Assembly (NCBI RefSeq): GCF_035593265.1
Contig: NZ_CP141614.1
Span: 682,001-746,000, forward strand
Length of the DNA stretch: 64,000 bases
Direction: 5' to 3'
From: Limnochorda sp. LNt
GTDB lineage: Bacteria > Bacillota > Limnochordia > Limnochordales > Geochordaceae
Each line of letters opens with the position of its first letter. Position 1 is the first letter of the stretch. Of the stretch, positions 1 to 7,478 are shown piece by piece. The notes beneath the pieces were generated by a model. That model saw only the letters and a list, made by a program, of their open reading frames with translations, was not told the DNA's origin and did no database searches. The position numbers were made by a program, and so were the translations under genes.

Positions 1-2
1 AC

Positions 3-566
3 GACTTCCACCTCGGAGCGCACGGGCGCGCCCTGAGCCTGGGCGATCCCGACGTGCCCAACTGCACGACCTGCCACGGCGACGCTCATGCCATCCAACC
101 GGTCGCCACGCCGGCCTTCCGGGCCGGCATCGTGGATACGTGCGCCTCCTGCCACGCCGATGACGAGCTGATGACGGCCCACGGGGTGAGGACCGGCACG
201 GTCCCGAGCTACCTGGCGGAGTTTCACGGGCTGACCGCCTCGCTCCTCAAGGAGAAGGGGGCGACCATCCCCGTCGCGGTCTGCTCCGACTGTCACGGGG
301 CCCATGCCATCCTGCCAGCCGACGATCCGTCCTCCAGCGTCTTCGTCACCAACCTGGCCGCCACGTGCCGCCGCTGCCACCCGGACGCCACCAACGCCTT
401 CGCGACGGCTTGGAGCATGCACGACAACCCCGAGCGACACCCGCTGGTGGGCGGCATCGCGTGGTTCTACCGGATCGTCACGGGCATCTCGGTGCTGGGC
501 TTCCTGGGCTACATCGCCCTGGAGCGGGCTCATCAGCGCCGGGAGCGCACACGGAGGGGGGCTTGA
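3..566 (+). CDS. Multiheme cytochrome c (5' end outside window)
   Basis: The frame is open from the first bases of the window, so the gene starts upstream and only the C-terminal ~187 residues are seen. Four CxxCH heme sites are visible: CTTCH (nt 63), CASCH (141), CSDCH (282) and CRRCH (366), with extra His residues as possible distal ligands. A single hydrophobic segment near the C-terminus (ITGISVLGFLGYIAL-like) followed by a basic tail suggests a membrane-anchored, exported electron carrier. The next gene, a cytochrome b, begins 6 nt after the stop, so the two probably form a quinol-to-periplasm electron transfer unit. The exact family (for example an NrfH/cytochrome c3-like type) cannot be fixed from the visible part. 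Confidence 0.85.
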   Translation, partial: DFHLGAHGRALSLGDPDVPNCTTCHGDAHAIQPVATPAFRAGIVDTCASCHADDELMTAHGVRTGTVPSYLAEFHGLTASLLKEKGATIPVAVCSDCHGAHAILPADDPSSSVFVTNLAATCRRCHPDATNAFATAWSMHDNPERHPLVGGIAWFYRIVTGISVLGFLGYIALERAHQRRERTRRGA

Positions 567-572
567 CCCGTC

Positions 573-1373
573 GTGCGGGCGGGTATCGCCGAGCGGGCGG
601 CGAGCCGCGCGGGCGCCGGCGCCGGCCCGGCGGAGGCGCAGGCGTACGTCCAGCGCTTCACCCGGTGGCAGGTGGTGCAGCACGCCGTGCTGATGGTGAG
701 CTTCACGGGGCTGGCGTTGACCGGCATCCCGCAGAAGTACGCCCAGCTCGCCATCAGCCGCTGGCTCATCGAAGGGATGGGCGGCATCGAGCGAGTCCGC
801 GAGGTCCATCACATACTGGCCTACGTCCTGCTGGGCCTGGGCCTCGTGCATGCCCTGGAGATGGTGGCGAGAGCCACCCGCTACGGTCTGCGCTCGCAGA
901 TGTGGCCGGGCGTCCAGGACGCCCGGGACCTGTTGCAGCAGCTTCGCTACTTCATGGGGCTCGAGCACGAGGAGCCCCGCTTCGGCCGGTACTCCTTCAA
1001 GGAGAAGTTCGAGTACTGGGCCGTGGTCTGGGGCACGGCCGTCATGGGATTGACCGGGCTGATCCTGCTCTACCCGGAGGTCGCGACCCGATACCTGCCC
1101 GGGGTCGTCGTCCCGGCCGCCAGGGCCGCCCACGGGGGCGAGGCGGTCCTGGCCGTGCTGGCCATCCTCATCTGGCACATGTACAACGCCCACCTGCGCG
1201 CCGAGGTCTTCCCCATGGACCCGGTGATCTTCACCGGCCGCATGCCCCGTGAGCGAGCCCTGCGGGAGCACCCGCTGGAGCTGGAGCCCCCGGGCCGGGC
1301 ATCGGCTCAGACCTCGGCGACGGGGGCGTCCGTCACGTCGCCCGGAAGGGGAGGGGGCCCTTCGACCCCCTAG
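573..1373 (+). CDS. Cytochrome b (b561/FdnI-like) membrane subunit
   Basis: A 266-residue membrane protein with several hydrophobic helices and His residues placed as heme b ligands: QHAVLMVSF near residue 32, HHILAY near 70, GLVHALEM near 82 and WHMYNAH near 208. This resembles the di-heme cytochrome b of formate dehydrogenase or thiosulfate reductase type enzymes, which oxidises quinol and passes electrons to a c-type partner. The GTG start lies 13 nt after a GGAGGGGG stretch and 6 nt after the upstream cytochrome c stop, so the genes are probably co-transcribed. The C-terminal ~50 residues are polar and low-complexity. No catalytic partner other than cytochromes is visible. Confidence 0.8.
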   Translation: MRAGIAERAASRAGAGAGPAEAQAYVQRFTRWQVVQHAVLMVSFTGLALTGIPQKYAQLAISRWLIEGMGGIERVREVHHILAYVLLGLGLVHALEMVARATRYGLRSQMWPGVQDARDLLQQLRYFMGLEHEEPRFGRYSFKEKFEYWAVVWGTAVMGLTGLILLYPEVATRYLPGVVVPAARAAHGGEAVLAVLAILIWHMYNAHLRAEVFPMDPVIFTGRMPRERALREHPLELEPPGRASAQTSATGASVTSPGRGGGPSTP

Positions 1374-1406
1374 GGACCGCTGCCGAGAGAGGAGGTGTCA
1401 TCGCAC

Positions 1407-1841
1407 ATGCGGGCGCGCTGGATGGTTGCGGTACTGATCGTGGGGTTCGCGCTCAGCTCGGTCGTCGCCGCCGTCGCGGCGGAGCAGGCGACCCTGCCCG
1501 CGATCCCCGGCATCACGGCGGAGGATACCCATCCCAACGGGTGCACCGACTGCCACCGCAAGGTGAGCGCGGACGGGGACTACAGCCTGGCCACGGAGAT
1601 CGCCAACATGGTGAAGGAGGGCCGGCACCCGCGGGTCTCCGACCGCATGCTCCAGGATCTTCCCAAGCAGTGCATCACTTGCCACAAGCCCGACAGCAAG
1701 TACCCGTTCGGCGAGATCATGCACTCGGCGCACCTGACGGGCGGGGCGGAGAATCACTTCATCACCAACTACCAGGGCCAGTGCATGCACTGCCATGCCA
1801 TGGATCCTCAGACCGGCAGCATCACGGTGAAGGGTCTCTGA
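1407..1841 (+). CDS. Secreted triheme cytochrome c
   Basis: 144 residues with an N-terminal signal peptide (hydrophobic core AVLIVGFALSSVVAAVAA) and three heme motifs, CTDCH, CITCH and CMHCH, plus several other His residues. The ATG at 1407 is preferred over an in-frame GTG at 1395, because GGAGGT at 1391-1396 is a good ribosome binding site for the ATG and overlaps the GTG. It lies 33 nt after the cytochrome b gene in the same orientation. The likely role is a periplasmic or cell-surface electron shuttle for the module. The size and triheme pattern resemble small NapB/cytochrome c3-like carriers, but the terminal acceptor is not evident. Confidence 0.82.
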   Translation: MRARWMVAVLIVGFALSSVVAAVAAEQATLPAIPGITAEDTHPNGCTDCHRKVSADGDYSLATEIANMVKEGRHPRVSDRMLQDLPKQCITCHKPDSKYPFGEIMHSAHLTGGAENHFITNYQGQCMHCHAMDPQTGSITVKGL

Positions 1842-1890
1842 GGGGGCGGGGGCGCCCCCTCGCCCTTCCCCTCGGGAGAGGTCGACGAGC

Positions 1891-2358
1891 ATGGCACGAC
1901 AGGCGACATCCCGGTGGCGCCTCTGGGTAGGGGCCTTGCTGGTGGTGGGAGCGACGGCCTACCTGATGGGCACAGCCTTCCACGGAGCGACGACCTATTA
2001 TCTGTCAGCCGACGAGGCGCTGGCCAGGGCGGCCGGCCAGCGAGAGTCGCTGGCCGTGCGGGTGCGCGGCCGCGTCACGCCGGGGACCCTGCAGTTCGAC
2101 GCGGTCCAGAGCACCCTGCGGTTCGTGCTGGGGCCTGACGAGACGGGCGCACCCGAGGCCTCCGCCCGAGCCGCCGTTGCTCCAGGGCCCTCCGGTGCGC
2201 CGGCTCGCGGCATCGACGTGGTCTACCGGGGCGCCCCTCCCGACAACCTCCAGGAGGGGAGCCCCGTCATCGTCGAAGGGCGACTGCGGGCCGAGGGCCG
2301 GCTCGAGGCGACCCAGGTGCTGGTCCAGTGCCCGTCGCGCTACGAGGCGGATCGATGA
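1891..2358 (+). CDS. ccmE: CcmE-like heme chaperone, Cys-type
   Basis: 155 residues: one N-terminal transmembrane helix (about residues 11-29), then a beta-rich domain of the OB-fold type found in CcmE. CcmE carries heme covalently for cytochrome c maturation (System I). The C-terminal motif reads VLVQCPSRYEAD. Classical CcmE has a His in a HxxxY arrangement here, whereas this protein has CxxxY, the variant known from some anaerobes and archaea. A Gly/Ala/Pro-rich insert sits mid-domain (about residues 85-110). Its position directly after three cytochrome genes fits a dedicated maturation role. No other ccm genes are visible here. Confidence 0.75.
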   Translation: MARQATSRWRLWVGALLVVGATAYLMGTAFHGATTYYLSADEALARAAGQRESLAVRVRGRVTPGTLQFDAVQSTLRFVLGPDETGAPEASARAAVAPGPSGAPARGIDVVYRGAPPDNLQEGSPVIVEGRLRAEGRLEATQVLVQCPSRYEADR

Positions 2359-2401
2359 GCGGCCGTCCGCGCATCCCACGGCGCGAGAGGGGGTGTCCGG
2401 C

Positions 2402-3073
2402 ATGAGCGGTGGGGATAGACCCGCATCCGAGCGCACCATCCGCGTGGTGGTGGCCGACGATCACACCATCGTGCGAGAGGGCCTCGTCATGATCTTGCGC
2501 TCCGCTCCCGACATCGAGGTGGTGGGCGAGGCGTCCGACGGCGAGCAGGCCGTCGCCATGGTGCAGCAGTCGCAGCCCGACGTGGTGGTCATGGACATCT
2601 CCATGCCCGGCACATCGGGGCTCGAGGCCATCCGTCGCATACGCCGCGACTGGCCGCAGGTCAAGGTGCTGGCGCTGACCATCCACGAGTCCGAGGACTA
2701 CATCCTGCACGTGCTGCGCGCCGGCGTCCACGGCTACGTCGTCAAGCGCGCCGCGGGCCAGGAGCTGCTGAGCGCCATCCGGGCGGTGATGCGGGGAGAG
2801 TCGTACCTGCACCCGGCCATCGTCCAGGTGGTCCTGAGCGACTACCTGCACCGGCTCGAGCACGGGCAGGAGGAGCCCTTGCTCACCGAGCGAGAGCGTG
2901 AGATCGTGCGGCTCATCGCCGAGGGCTACAAAAACCGCGAGATCGCTCAGCGCCTCAACATCAGCCTCAAGACGGTGGAGACGCACCGCGCCAACATCAT
3001 GCAGAAGCTCAACATCAACGATCGGGTCCAGCTGGTGCGCTTCGCCATCCGTACCCGCCTGATCGAGCCCTGA
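2402..3073 (+). CDS. NarL/FixJ-type response regulator
   Basis: 223 residues. The N-terminal receiver domain has the acidic pair (VVVADDHTIVREGL) and phospho-acceptor Asp in DVVVMDISMPG. The C-terminal LuxR-type helix-turn-helix begins LTEREREIVRLIAEGYKNRE and continues with KTVETHRANIM. The ATG at 2402 starts immediately before the receiver domain; the longer upstream frame is not protein-like. No sensor kinase is adjacent, so its partner is elsewhere or is the NarX-like kinase at 18.7-20.6 kb. Its position suggests control of the upstream cytochrome genes, which is inference. Confidence 0.88.
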   Translation: MSGGDRPASERTIRVVVADDHTIVREGLVMILRSAPDIEVVGEASDGEQAVAMVQQSQPDVVVMDISMPGTSGLEAIRRIRRDWPQVKVLALTIHESEDYILHVLRAGVHGYVVKRAAGQELLSAIRAVMRGESYLHPAIVQVVLSDYLHRLEHGQEEPLLTEREREIVRLIAEGYKNREIAQRLNISLKTVETHRANIMQKLNINDRVQLVRFAIRTRLIEP

Positions 3074-3192
3074 GTCGGGAGTAGGGGCTCGCGCCCAGAC
3101 CAGATCAGGGCCTGACCCTTCTCCCGTACCGTCCCCATCCGATGGAGTCTCCCGCCCACCCGGCGCGACCCTGGAGGTGGGGGCGATGCAGC

Positions 3193-3423
3193 ATGCTGCG
3201 GGAGAGCATCCGCCGGCTCCCCGGCCGGCCCAAGGCCCACCCCCGAGAATCGGGCAGCCTCCGGAGACGCTGGCTCCTGGTCGCGCCGCTGGTCGCCGCC
3301 GGTCTCCTGTCGATGGCGATGGGCTGGATGCTTCGCCCCCACGGTCTGGCAGTGGGAAGCTACGGGCTGCTCCTGGCGACGGTGGCGGCCCTGGCCGTCT
3401 GGCGGCGGATGGACCGGGGGTGA
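3193..3423 (+). CDS. Small two-helix membrane protein
   Basis: 76 residues from the ATG at 3193: a basic N-terminal stretch, then two hydrophobic segments (WLLVAPLVAAGLLSMAMGWM and YGLLLATVAALAVW) joined by a short loop. GGAGGTGGGGG lies ~14 nt upstream of this ATG; an in-frame ATG at 3142 has no such site. The stop overlaps the start of the next small membrane gene (TGATG), implying translational coupling. I do not recognise the family. The pair could be an accessory membrane complex for the neighbouring electron-transfer genes, but nothing in the sequence proves it. Confidence 0.55.
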   Translation: MLRESIRRLPGRPKAHPRESGSLRRRWLLVAPLVAAGLLSMAMGWMLRPHGLAVGSYGLLLATVAALAVWRRMDRG

Positions 3424-3716
3424 TGCCGGTGAGTCGGGCTGTCTGGATGTGGGCCAGCTGGGCACTGGTGGCGGCATACGGGGCCTGGATGGCGTGGCAC
3501 GAGATCTGGCCACAGGCGGCCGGGTTGCTTCAGCGGGCCATGGCGAGGAGCGCCTTCGCACCGTCACCGGACGCAGCGGAGCGGGGCCTGCTGCTGACCG
3601 CCGCCGGCTGGCTGGTCGGGTGGGTCGCGCTCTGCACGCTTTGGGCGGCCCTCCTGCTGTGGAGCAGCCGTCTCATCTGGGCCGGAGCCCCGCTGGCGCG
3701 AGCCCTCTTCGGCTGA
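3423..3716 (+). CDS. Small two-helix membrane protein, coupled to the previous gene
   Basis: 97 residues with two hydrophobic helices: WMWASWALVAAYGAWMAWHE near the N-terminus and GWVALCTLWAALLLWSSRLI near the C-terminus, separated by an amphipathic region of ~35 residues. The ATG overlaps the stop of the preceding small membrane gene (TGATG). The family is not recognised. A perfect 7-bp hairpin follows 5 nt after the stop, which may end the transcript. The shared size, orientation and coupling suggest that the two proteins act together in the membrane. Confidence 0.55.
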   Translation: MPVSRAVWMWASWALVAAYGAWMAWHEIWPQAAGLLQRAMARSAFAPSPDAAERGLLLTAAGWLVGWVALCTLWAALLLWSSRLIWAGAPLARALFG

Positions 3717-3720
3717 GCGA

Positions 3721-3738
3721 CGCCGCGCAGACGCGGCG
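3721..3738 (+). terminator. GC-rich hairpin after small membrane genes
   Basis: Perfect inverted repeat CGCCGCG / CGCGGCG with a CAGA loop, just after the stop at 3716. It lacks a downstream T-run, so it is a possible weak or factor-assisted terminator. The remaining 150 nt up to 3892 show no gene. Confidence 0.4.
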
Positions 3739-3891
3739 ACCTCCTACATGCACAAGCCGCCTCTTTTCGGATCGCCATGGCATGCACATAGGCATATCTC
3801 TCAGGCACATTCTGGGAAGGTTTTCATCGCCTCTGCGTGAATAACCCAGTACCGGGGGAGGGGTACCGGGCTCGCGCGGGGGTGAGGCACA

Positions 3892-4461
3892 TTGCATGCT
3901 CGCGACCGGCTGTGGGGCCTCCTGTCGCATCGGGTGGTGCCCGCACACGCTTGCTGGTTTTGCTCGGGGCCCGAGCACTTCGCGGCCATCGTGGCGCCGC
4001 TGGCCACGGCGGCGCTCGGGGCGGATCGGTCCGTGCGTGTGATGGGACCCTCCGACTTCGTCGAGGCGCTGCGGGCGGACCGTCGCCTGCCGCCGGCGCG
4101 CCGTCTGGCCATCGAGGCCATCGATGGGGGCCTGCACGCCTCGCGGGCAGAGGAGCTGCTCGACGGGGTGCCGGCGGGGACCCTCGTCGTCCATGCGACT
4201 GCGTGGGACGAGGCGAGGGGACGACCCAGTGGGGCCGAGCTCGAGCGGCTGGACCACCTCGAGACCCTCCTCGGCCGCCTCGTCACGTCGGGGCTCGTCG
4301 TGGGCCTGTGCGTCTACGACCTATCGGCCGTCTGCCGCTGGCAGGCCGACGTCCTGGCCGAGCGGCATCACGCTCACGTCCTGGCGGCGGGCCGACTGCT
4401 GCCGTTCAGCGAAGCGCTAGGGAAGCCAATCGAGAGCCTTCCTCCAGCGCTTGCCGATTGA
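3892..4461 (+). CDS. MEDS-domain (DcmR-type sensory) protein
   Basis: 189 residues from a TTG start preceded by GGTGAGG. The early HACWFCSGPEHFAAIV and late LCVYDLSAVCRW ... HHAHVLAAGRLLPF blocks match the layout of the MEDS domain, a RecA/KaiC-like sensory module first noted in methanogen and methylotroph regulators such as DcmR. No separate output domain is present, so it is probably a stand-alone sensor or partner protein. Its last 56 nt overlap the 3' end of the convergent korC gene. Function beyond the domain assignment is unknown. Confidence 0.6.
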   Translation: MHARDRLWGLLSHRVVPAHACWFCSGPEHFAAIVAPLATAALGADRSVRVMGPSDFVEALRADRRLPPARRLAIEAIDGGLHASRAEELLDGVPAGTLVVHATAWDEARGRPSGAELERLDHLETLLGRLVTSGLVVGLCVYDLSAVCRWQADVLAERHHAHVLAAGRLLPFSEALGKPIESLPPALAD

Positions 4462-4954
4462 GTGGCAGCAGGTGCTGGTGACGCGGGTGGATGACGGTCG
4501 CCAGCGCCCTCTGTAGCGACTCGATGGAGACGGCGCCCGTGGCCGCGGCGAGGGCTCCCAGGGCGACCATGTTGGCCACCGCCGGGGCGCCGTGGGCAGA
4601 CGCCCACTCGGTGGCGGGCACCATCAGCACCCGGATGTCGGTGCGCCGAGGGGGGACCGGCAGCAGGGAGACGTTGGCTACCAGCACGCCGCCTGGCGCC
4701 ACCTTCGACTCGAAGCGCTCGAGCGACGGCCGGTTGAGGACGATGAGGCCGGTTGGCCGCGTGACGACGGGTGACGCCACGGGCTCGTCGGCGATGACCA
4801 CCGAGCAGTGAGCCGTGCCGCCGCGCATCTCGGGGCCGTACGAAGGCGCCCACGACACCTCCCGGCCCTCGTCCATGGCGGCGTGGGCCAGCAGCACACC
4901 CGCCAGCATCACGCCCTGGCCCCCGAAGCCCGCGATGAGGATCTGGTGCTCCAC
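4406..4954 (-). CDS. korC: 2-oxoacid:ferredoxin oxidoreductase, gamma subunit
   Basis: 182 residues. The N-terminal ILIAGFGGQGVMLAG is the hallmark of the gamma/catalytic-linker domain of 2-oxoacid:acceptor oxidoreductases, followed by SYGPEMRGGTAHCSV, typical of the same family. It acts with the alpha and beta subunits and the ferredoxin-like delta subunit to decarboxylate a 2-oxoacid to acyl-CoA while reducing ferredoxin. The GTG start follows directly on the TAG stop of korB, so the two are coupled. It is the last gene of the korDABC unit and overlaps the convergent MEDS-domain gene. Confidence 0.9.
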   Translation of the reverse strand: MEHQILIAGFGGQGVMLAGVLLAHAAMDEGREVSWAPSYGPEMRGGTAHCSVVIADEPVASPVVTRPTGLIVLNRPSLERFESKVAPGGVLVANVSLLPVPPRRTDIRVLMVPATEWASAHGAPAVANMVALGALAAATGAVSIESLQRALATVIHPRHQHLLPLNRQALEEGSRLASLALR

Positions 4955-5737
4955 CTACGCCGCCCCCCGTACGTCCTTGAATTCGCCCAGCGGATAGTGG
5001 GGGATCATCCGCTCCTCGATCCAGCGCAAGGCCTCTCGAGGCGACAGCCCCCAGTTGACCGGGCAGCTCGAGAGCAGCTCGACCATCGAGAAGCCGAGTC
5101 CCTGGATCTGGACCTCCAGGGCCTTGCGAATGGCCCGTTTGGCCCTCCCCACGTGCAACGGATCGTGCAGCGACATGCGCGCCACGTACGCCGTGCCGTC
5201 CAGGGTGGCCAGGATCTCGCTCATGCGGATGGGATGCCCTGCCCTCTCGGCGATGCGGCCGCCCGGGGTCGTGGTGGTGGCCTGACCGACCAGGGTGGTG
5301 GGGGCCATTTGGCCGCCGGTCATGCCGTAGATGGCGTTGTTGACGAAGATGACCGTGATGCGCTCGCCACGGGCGGCGGCGTGCAGGATCTCGGCCGTGC
5401 CGATGGCGGCCAGGTCGCCGTCTCCCTGGTAGGTGAAGACCACCGCGTCGGGCCGGACGCGCTTGATGCCCGTGGCCACGGCCGGCGCCCGACCGTGGGC
5501 CGCCTGCTGGAAGTCGCATCGGAAGTATTGGAAGGAGAAGACGGAGCAGCCCACCGACGCCACCCCGATGGTGCGCTCCAGGATGCCCAGCTCGTCGATG
5601 GCCTCGGCGACGAGGCGGTGAGCCAGACCGTGCGTGCAGCCAGGACAGTAGTGGAAGGGCTTGTCGCTCAAGGCCCGAGGCCGGGCGGCCACCACACGGG
5701 CCCGGGCGTCGCCCGAGAGCTCCACGGTGCGTGCCAT
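4955..5737 (-). CDS. korB: 2-oxoacid:ferredoxin oxidoreductase, beta (TPP) subunit
   Basis: 260 residues from the ATG at 5737; the frame is open further upstream but that part overlaps korA and is not protein-like. The TPP-binding beta subunit motifs are visible: [21 protein letters not shown], and [15 protein letters not shown] ... [18 protein letters not shown], covering the Mg-TPP GDGD signature and the N-x-Y-G-M-T-G-G-Q block. It forms the active site with KorA. It starts 8 nt after the korA stop and is followed immediately by korC. Substrate preference (2-oxoglutarate or branched-chain 2-oxoacids) cannot be settled by eye. Confidence 0.92.
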   Translation of the reverse strand: MARTVELSGDARARVVAARPRALSDKPFHYCPGCTHGLAHRLVAEAIDELGILERTIGVASVGCSVFSFQYFRCDFQQAAHGRAPAVATGIKRVRPDAVVFTYQGDGDLAAIGTAEILHAAARGERITVIFVNNAIYGMTGGQMAPTTLVGQATTTTPGGRIAERAGHPIRMSEILATLDGTAYVARMSLHDPLHVGRAKRAIRKALEVQIQGLGFSMVELLSSCPVNWGLSPREALRWIEERMIPHYPLGEFKDVRGAA

Positions 5738-5745
5738 GGGGAGCC

Positions 5746-6861
5746 TCACCCTCTCGTCTGGCTCGCGGTCGCCGTCGGCGCCGCGAGCTGTTGCCACATC
5801 GACTCCAGGCGCACGGCGATCTCCTCGGGCTCGGGCAGCATGCCCCCGGTGCGCCCGTAGAAGAGGACGGGCCGCCGTCCCTCCACCGCCAACCGCACGT
5901 CCTCCACCATCTGGCCCAGGCTCAGCTCTACGGTGAGGAAGCCCAGGGCCCGATCCATCAGCCCATCGAAGGTTGACCGGGGGAAGGGCCACAGGGTGAC
6001 GGGGCGCACCAGACCGACCGGGATGCCGGCTCGGCGCGCTGTCCGCATGGCCGCTCGGGCGATGCGGGCGGCCGTGCCGTAGGCCACCAGGAAGAGGCGG
6101 GACCGCCCGTCCGGATCCTCCACCACGGCCCGTTGCTCGGCCTGCTCGATGGCGCGGTGCTTCTGCTGGAGTCGGAGGTTGTGGGCCTCCAGCTCAGCGG
6201 GGTCGAGACAGAAGGAGTTGATGACGTTGGGGGGGCGCCCCCGGGCGCCGGTGGTGGCCCACGGGCGGTGGGGCGGCTCGACGGGCCGCTCGGGTGGCAG
6301 CACGACGGGCTCCATCATCTGCCCGAGCAGGCCGTCGCCCACCACCATGACCGGGATGCGGTAGCGCTCGGCCAGCTCGAAGGCGTCGACCATGGAGTCG
6401 GCCAGCTCCTGCACGGAGGCGGGTGCCAGGACGATGAGCCGGTAGTCACCGTGTCCGCCGCCCCGGGTCGCCTGGAAGTAGTCGGCCTGGGACGGGTGAA
6501 TCCCGCCCAGGCCGGGGCCTCCCCGCATCATGTTGACGATGACGCAGGGCAGCTCGGCACCCGCGATGTAGGAGATGCCCTCCTGCTTGAGGCTGATGCC
6601 GGGACTCGACGACGAGGTCATGACGCGGCCGCCGGCACCGGCCGCCCCGTAGACCATGTTGATGGCGGCCACCTCGCTCTCGGCCTGCAAGAAGACCCCT
6701 CCCACCTCCGGCAGGCGGCGCGCCATGTACTCGGGCAGCTCGGACTGGGGGGTGATGGGGTATCCGAAGAAGTAGCGGCATCCCGCCCGGATGGCCGCCT
6801 CCCCCATCGCCTCCAGCCCCTTCATCAAAAGACGTCGGCCGTCGCCGCTCGGCGAGGTCAC
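5746..6861 (-). CDS. korA: 2-oxoacid:ferredoxin oxidoreductase, alpha subunit
   Basis: 371 residues. [15 protein letters not shown] and [20 protein letters not shown] are characteristic of the alpha subunit pyrimidine-binding domain, followed by [17 protein letters not shown]. The GTG at 6861 is chosen because AAAGGAGG lies 8 nt upstream. The C-terminal part (about 250-371) forms the alpha C-terminal domain. The upstream gene encodes the 2x[4Fe-4S] ferredoxin subunit. Together with korB and korC this is a complete four-subunit enzyme, reducing ferredoxin during 2-oxoacid oxidation or running reductively. Confidence 0.92.
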   Translation of the reverse strand: MTSPSGDGRRLLMKGLEAMGEAAIRAGCRYFFGYPITPQSELPEYMARRLPEVGGVFLQAESEVAAINMVYGAAGAGGRVMTSSSSPGISLKQEGISYIAGAELPCVIVNMMRGGPGLGGIHPSQADYFQATRGGGHGDYRLIVLAPASVQELADSMVDAFELAERYRIPVMVVGDGLLGQMMEPVVLPPERPVEPPHRPWATTGARGRPPNVINSFCLDPAELEAHNLRLQQKHRAIEQAEQRAVVEDPDGRSRLFLVAYGTAARIARAAMRTARRAGIPVGLVRPVTLWPFPRSTFDGLMDRALGFLTVELSLGQMVEDVRLAVEGRRPVLFYGRTGGMLPEPEEIAVRLESMWQQLAAPTATASQTRG

Positions 6862-6903
6862 CGGCCACTCCTCCTTTCGACTCGGGTGCACCCGGGGCCC
6901 GGC

Positions 6904-7143
6904 CTATCGCGCCATCGAGGTCGTCGGACGCAGCACGGCGATGGAGATGGCAGCCTCGGGGCACATGCGGGCGCAGTGCGCGCAGCCGGTGCAGGCGTCG
7001 GGTCGCACGACGACGGCGGGCCGGTAGCCCGAGGCATTGAAGTCGCGGTCCGAAAGGGCGAGGACGCCGGTGGGGCAAAAGGAGATGCACAGCTCGCAGC
7101 CCTTGCAGCGGTCGCGATCGATGGAGACAGTAACCGCTTTCAA
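6904..7143 (-). CDS. korD: Ferredoxin-type delta subunit of KOR (2x[4Fe-4S])
   Basis: 79 residues with two 4Fe-4S motifs: CKGCELCISFCP and CTGCAHCARMCP. The TTG start at 7143 is preferred because GAGGAGG lies 8 nt upstream; the longer frame towards 7422 overlaps the divergent riboswitch region and is not protein-like. It is the first gene of the korDABC operon and supplies the electron exit path from the enzyme. Its promoter must lie in the ~70 bp shared with the divergent met operon promoter. Confidence 0.88.
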   Translation of the reverse strand: MKAVTVSIDRDRCKGCELCISFCPTGVLALSDRDFNASGYRPAVVVRPDACTGCAHCARMCPEAAISIAVLRPTTSMAR

Positions 7144-7215
7144 TATCGACACCTCCTCATATCCCCCCTGCGTGCAAGAGTACCCCGCCGCCGCCCGCCG
7201 AACCTGCCGCGCCGG

Positions 7216-7244
7216 TTGACATGCCCCACCCATGTGGCTATGAT
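7216..7244 (+). promoter_or_regulatory. Sigma-A promoter for SAM riboswitch/metNIQ
   Basis: TTGACA (7216-7221), a 17-nt spacer, and TATGAT (7239-7244): near-perfect consensus, about 30 nt upstream of the riboswitch aptamer. Confidence 0.85.
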
Positions 7245-7269
7245 TTGGGCAAAAGTGAATCCGGCGGCA

Positions 7270-7385
7270 GACCTGGTATCGAGAGTGGCGGAGGGACTGG
7301 CCCGATGAAGCCCGGCAACCGGCGACGCGCCGTGCGTCGCAGTGGTGCCAACTCCTGCCGGCGAAAGCCCGGAGAGATACGAGGT
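7270..7385 (+). promoter_or_regulatory. SAM-I riboswitch (S-box)
   Basis: The canonical S-box conserved core is present: ATCGAGAGTGGCGGAGGGAC, then CTGGCCCGATGAAGCCCGGC and AACC, then GGTGCCAACTCC, and the closing GAGAGATAC. P1 pairs GTATC (7276-7280) with GATAC (7376-7380). It binds S-adenosylmethionine and turns off downstream expression. Placement between a strong promoter and a terminator ahead of metNIQ is the classic arrangement. Confidence 0.95.
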
Positions 7386-7422
7386 CCCGAGGCTGGGCAG
7401 CGCTGAGCGCGAGACGGCGCAT

Positions 7423-7453
7423 GACCTCTTCCGGGTGGAAGAGGTCTTTTTTT
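7423..7453 (+). terminator. Riboswitch-controlled intrinsic terminator
   Basis: Stem GACCTCTTCC / GGAAGAGGTC with GGGT loop and seven T residues (7447-7453), located 26 nt before the metN start. It is the expression platform of the SAM-I riboswitch. Confidence 0.93.
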
Positions 7454-7478
7454 GCGCTGGAGCTGACGCCGAGGGACC

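Noticed and set aside
7144-7422. Longer start for the korD ferredoxin
   Set aside because: The extension lies over the divergent met promoter and riboswitch, has no ribosome site, and is not protein-like; TTG 7143 has GAGGAGG.
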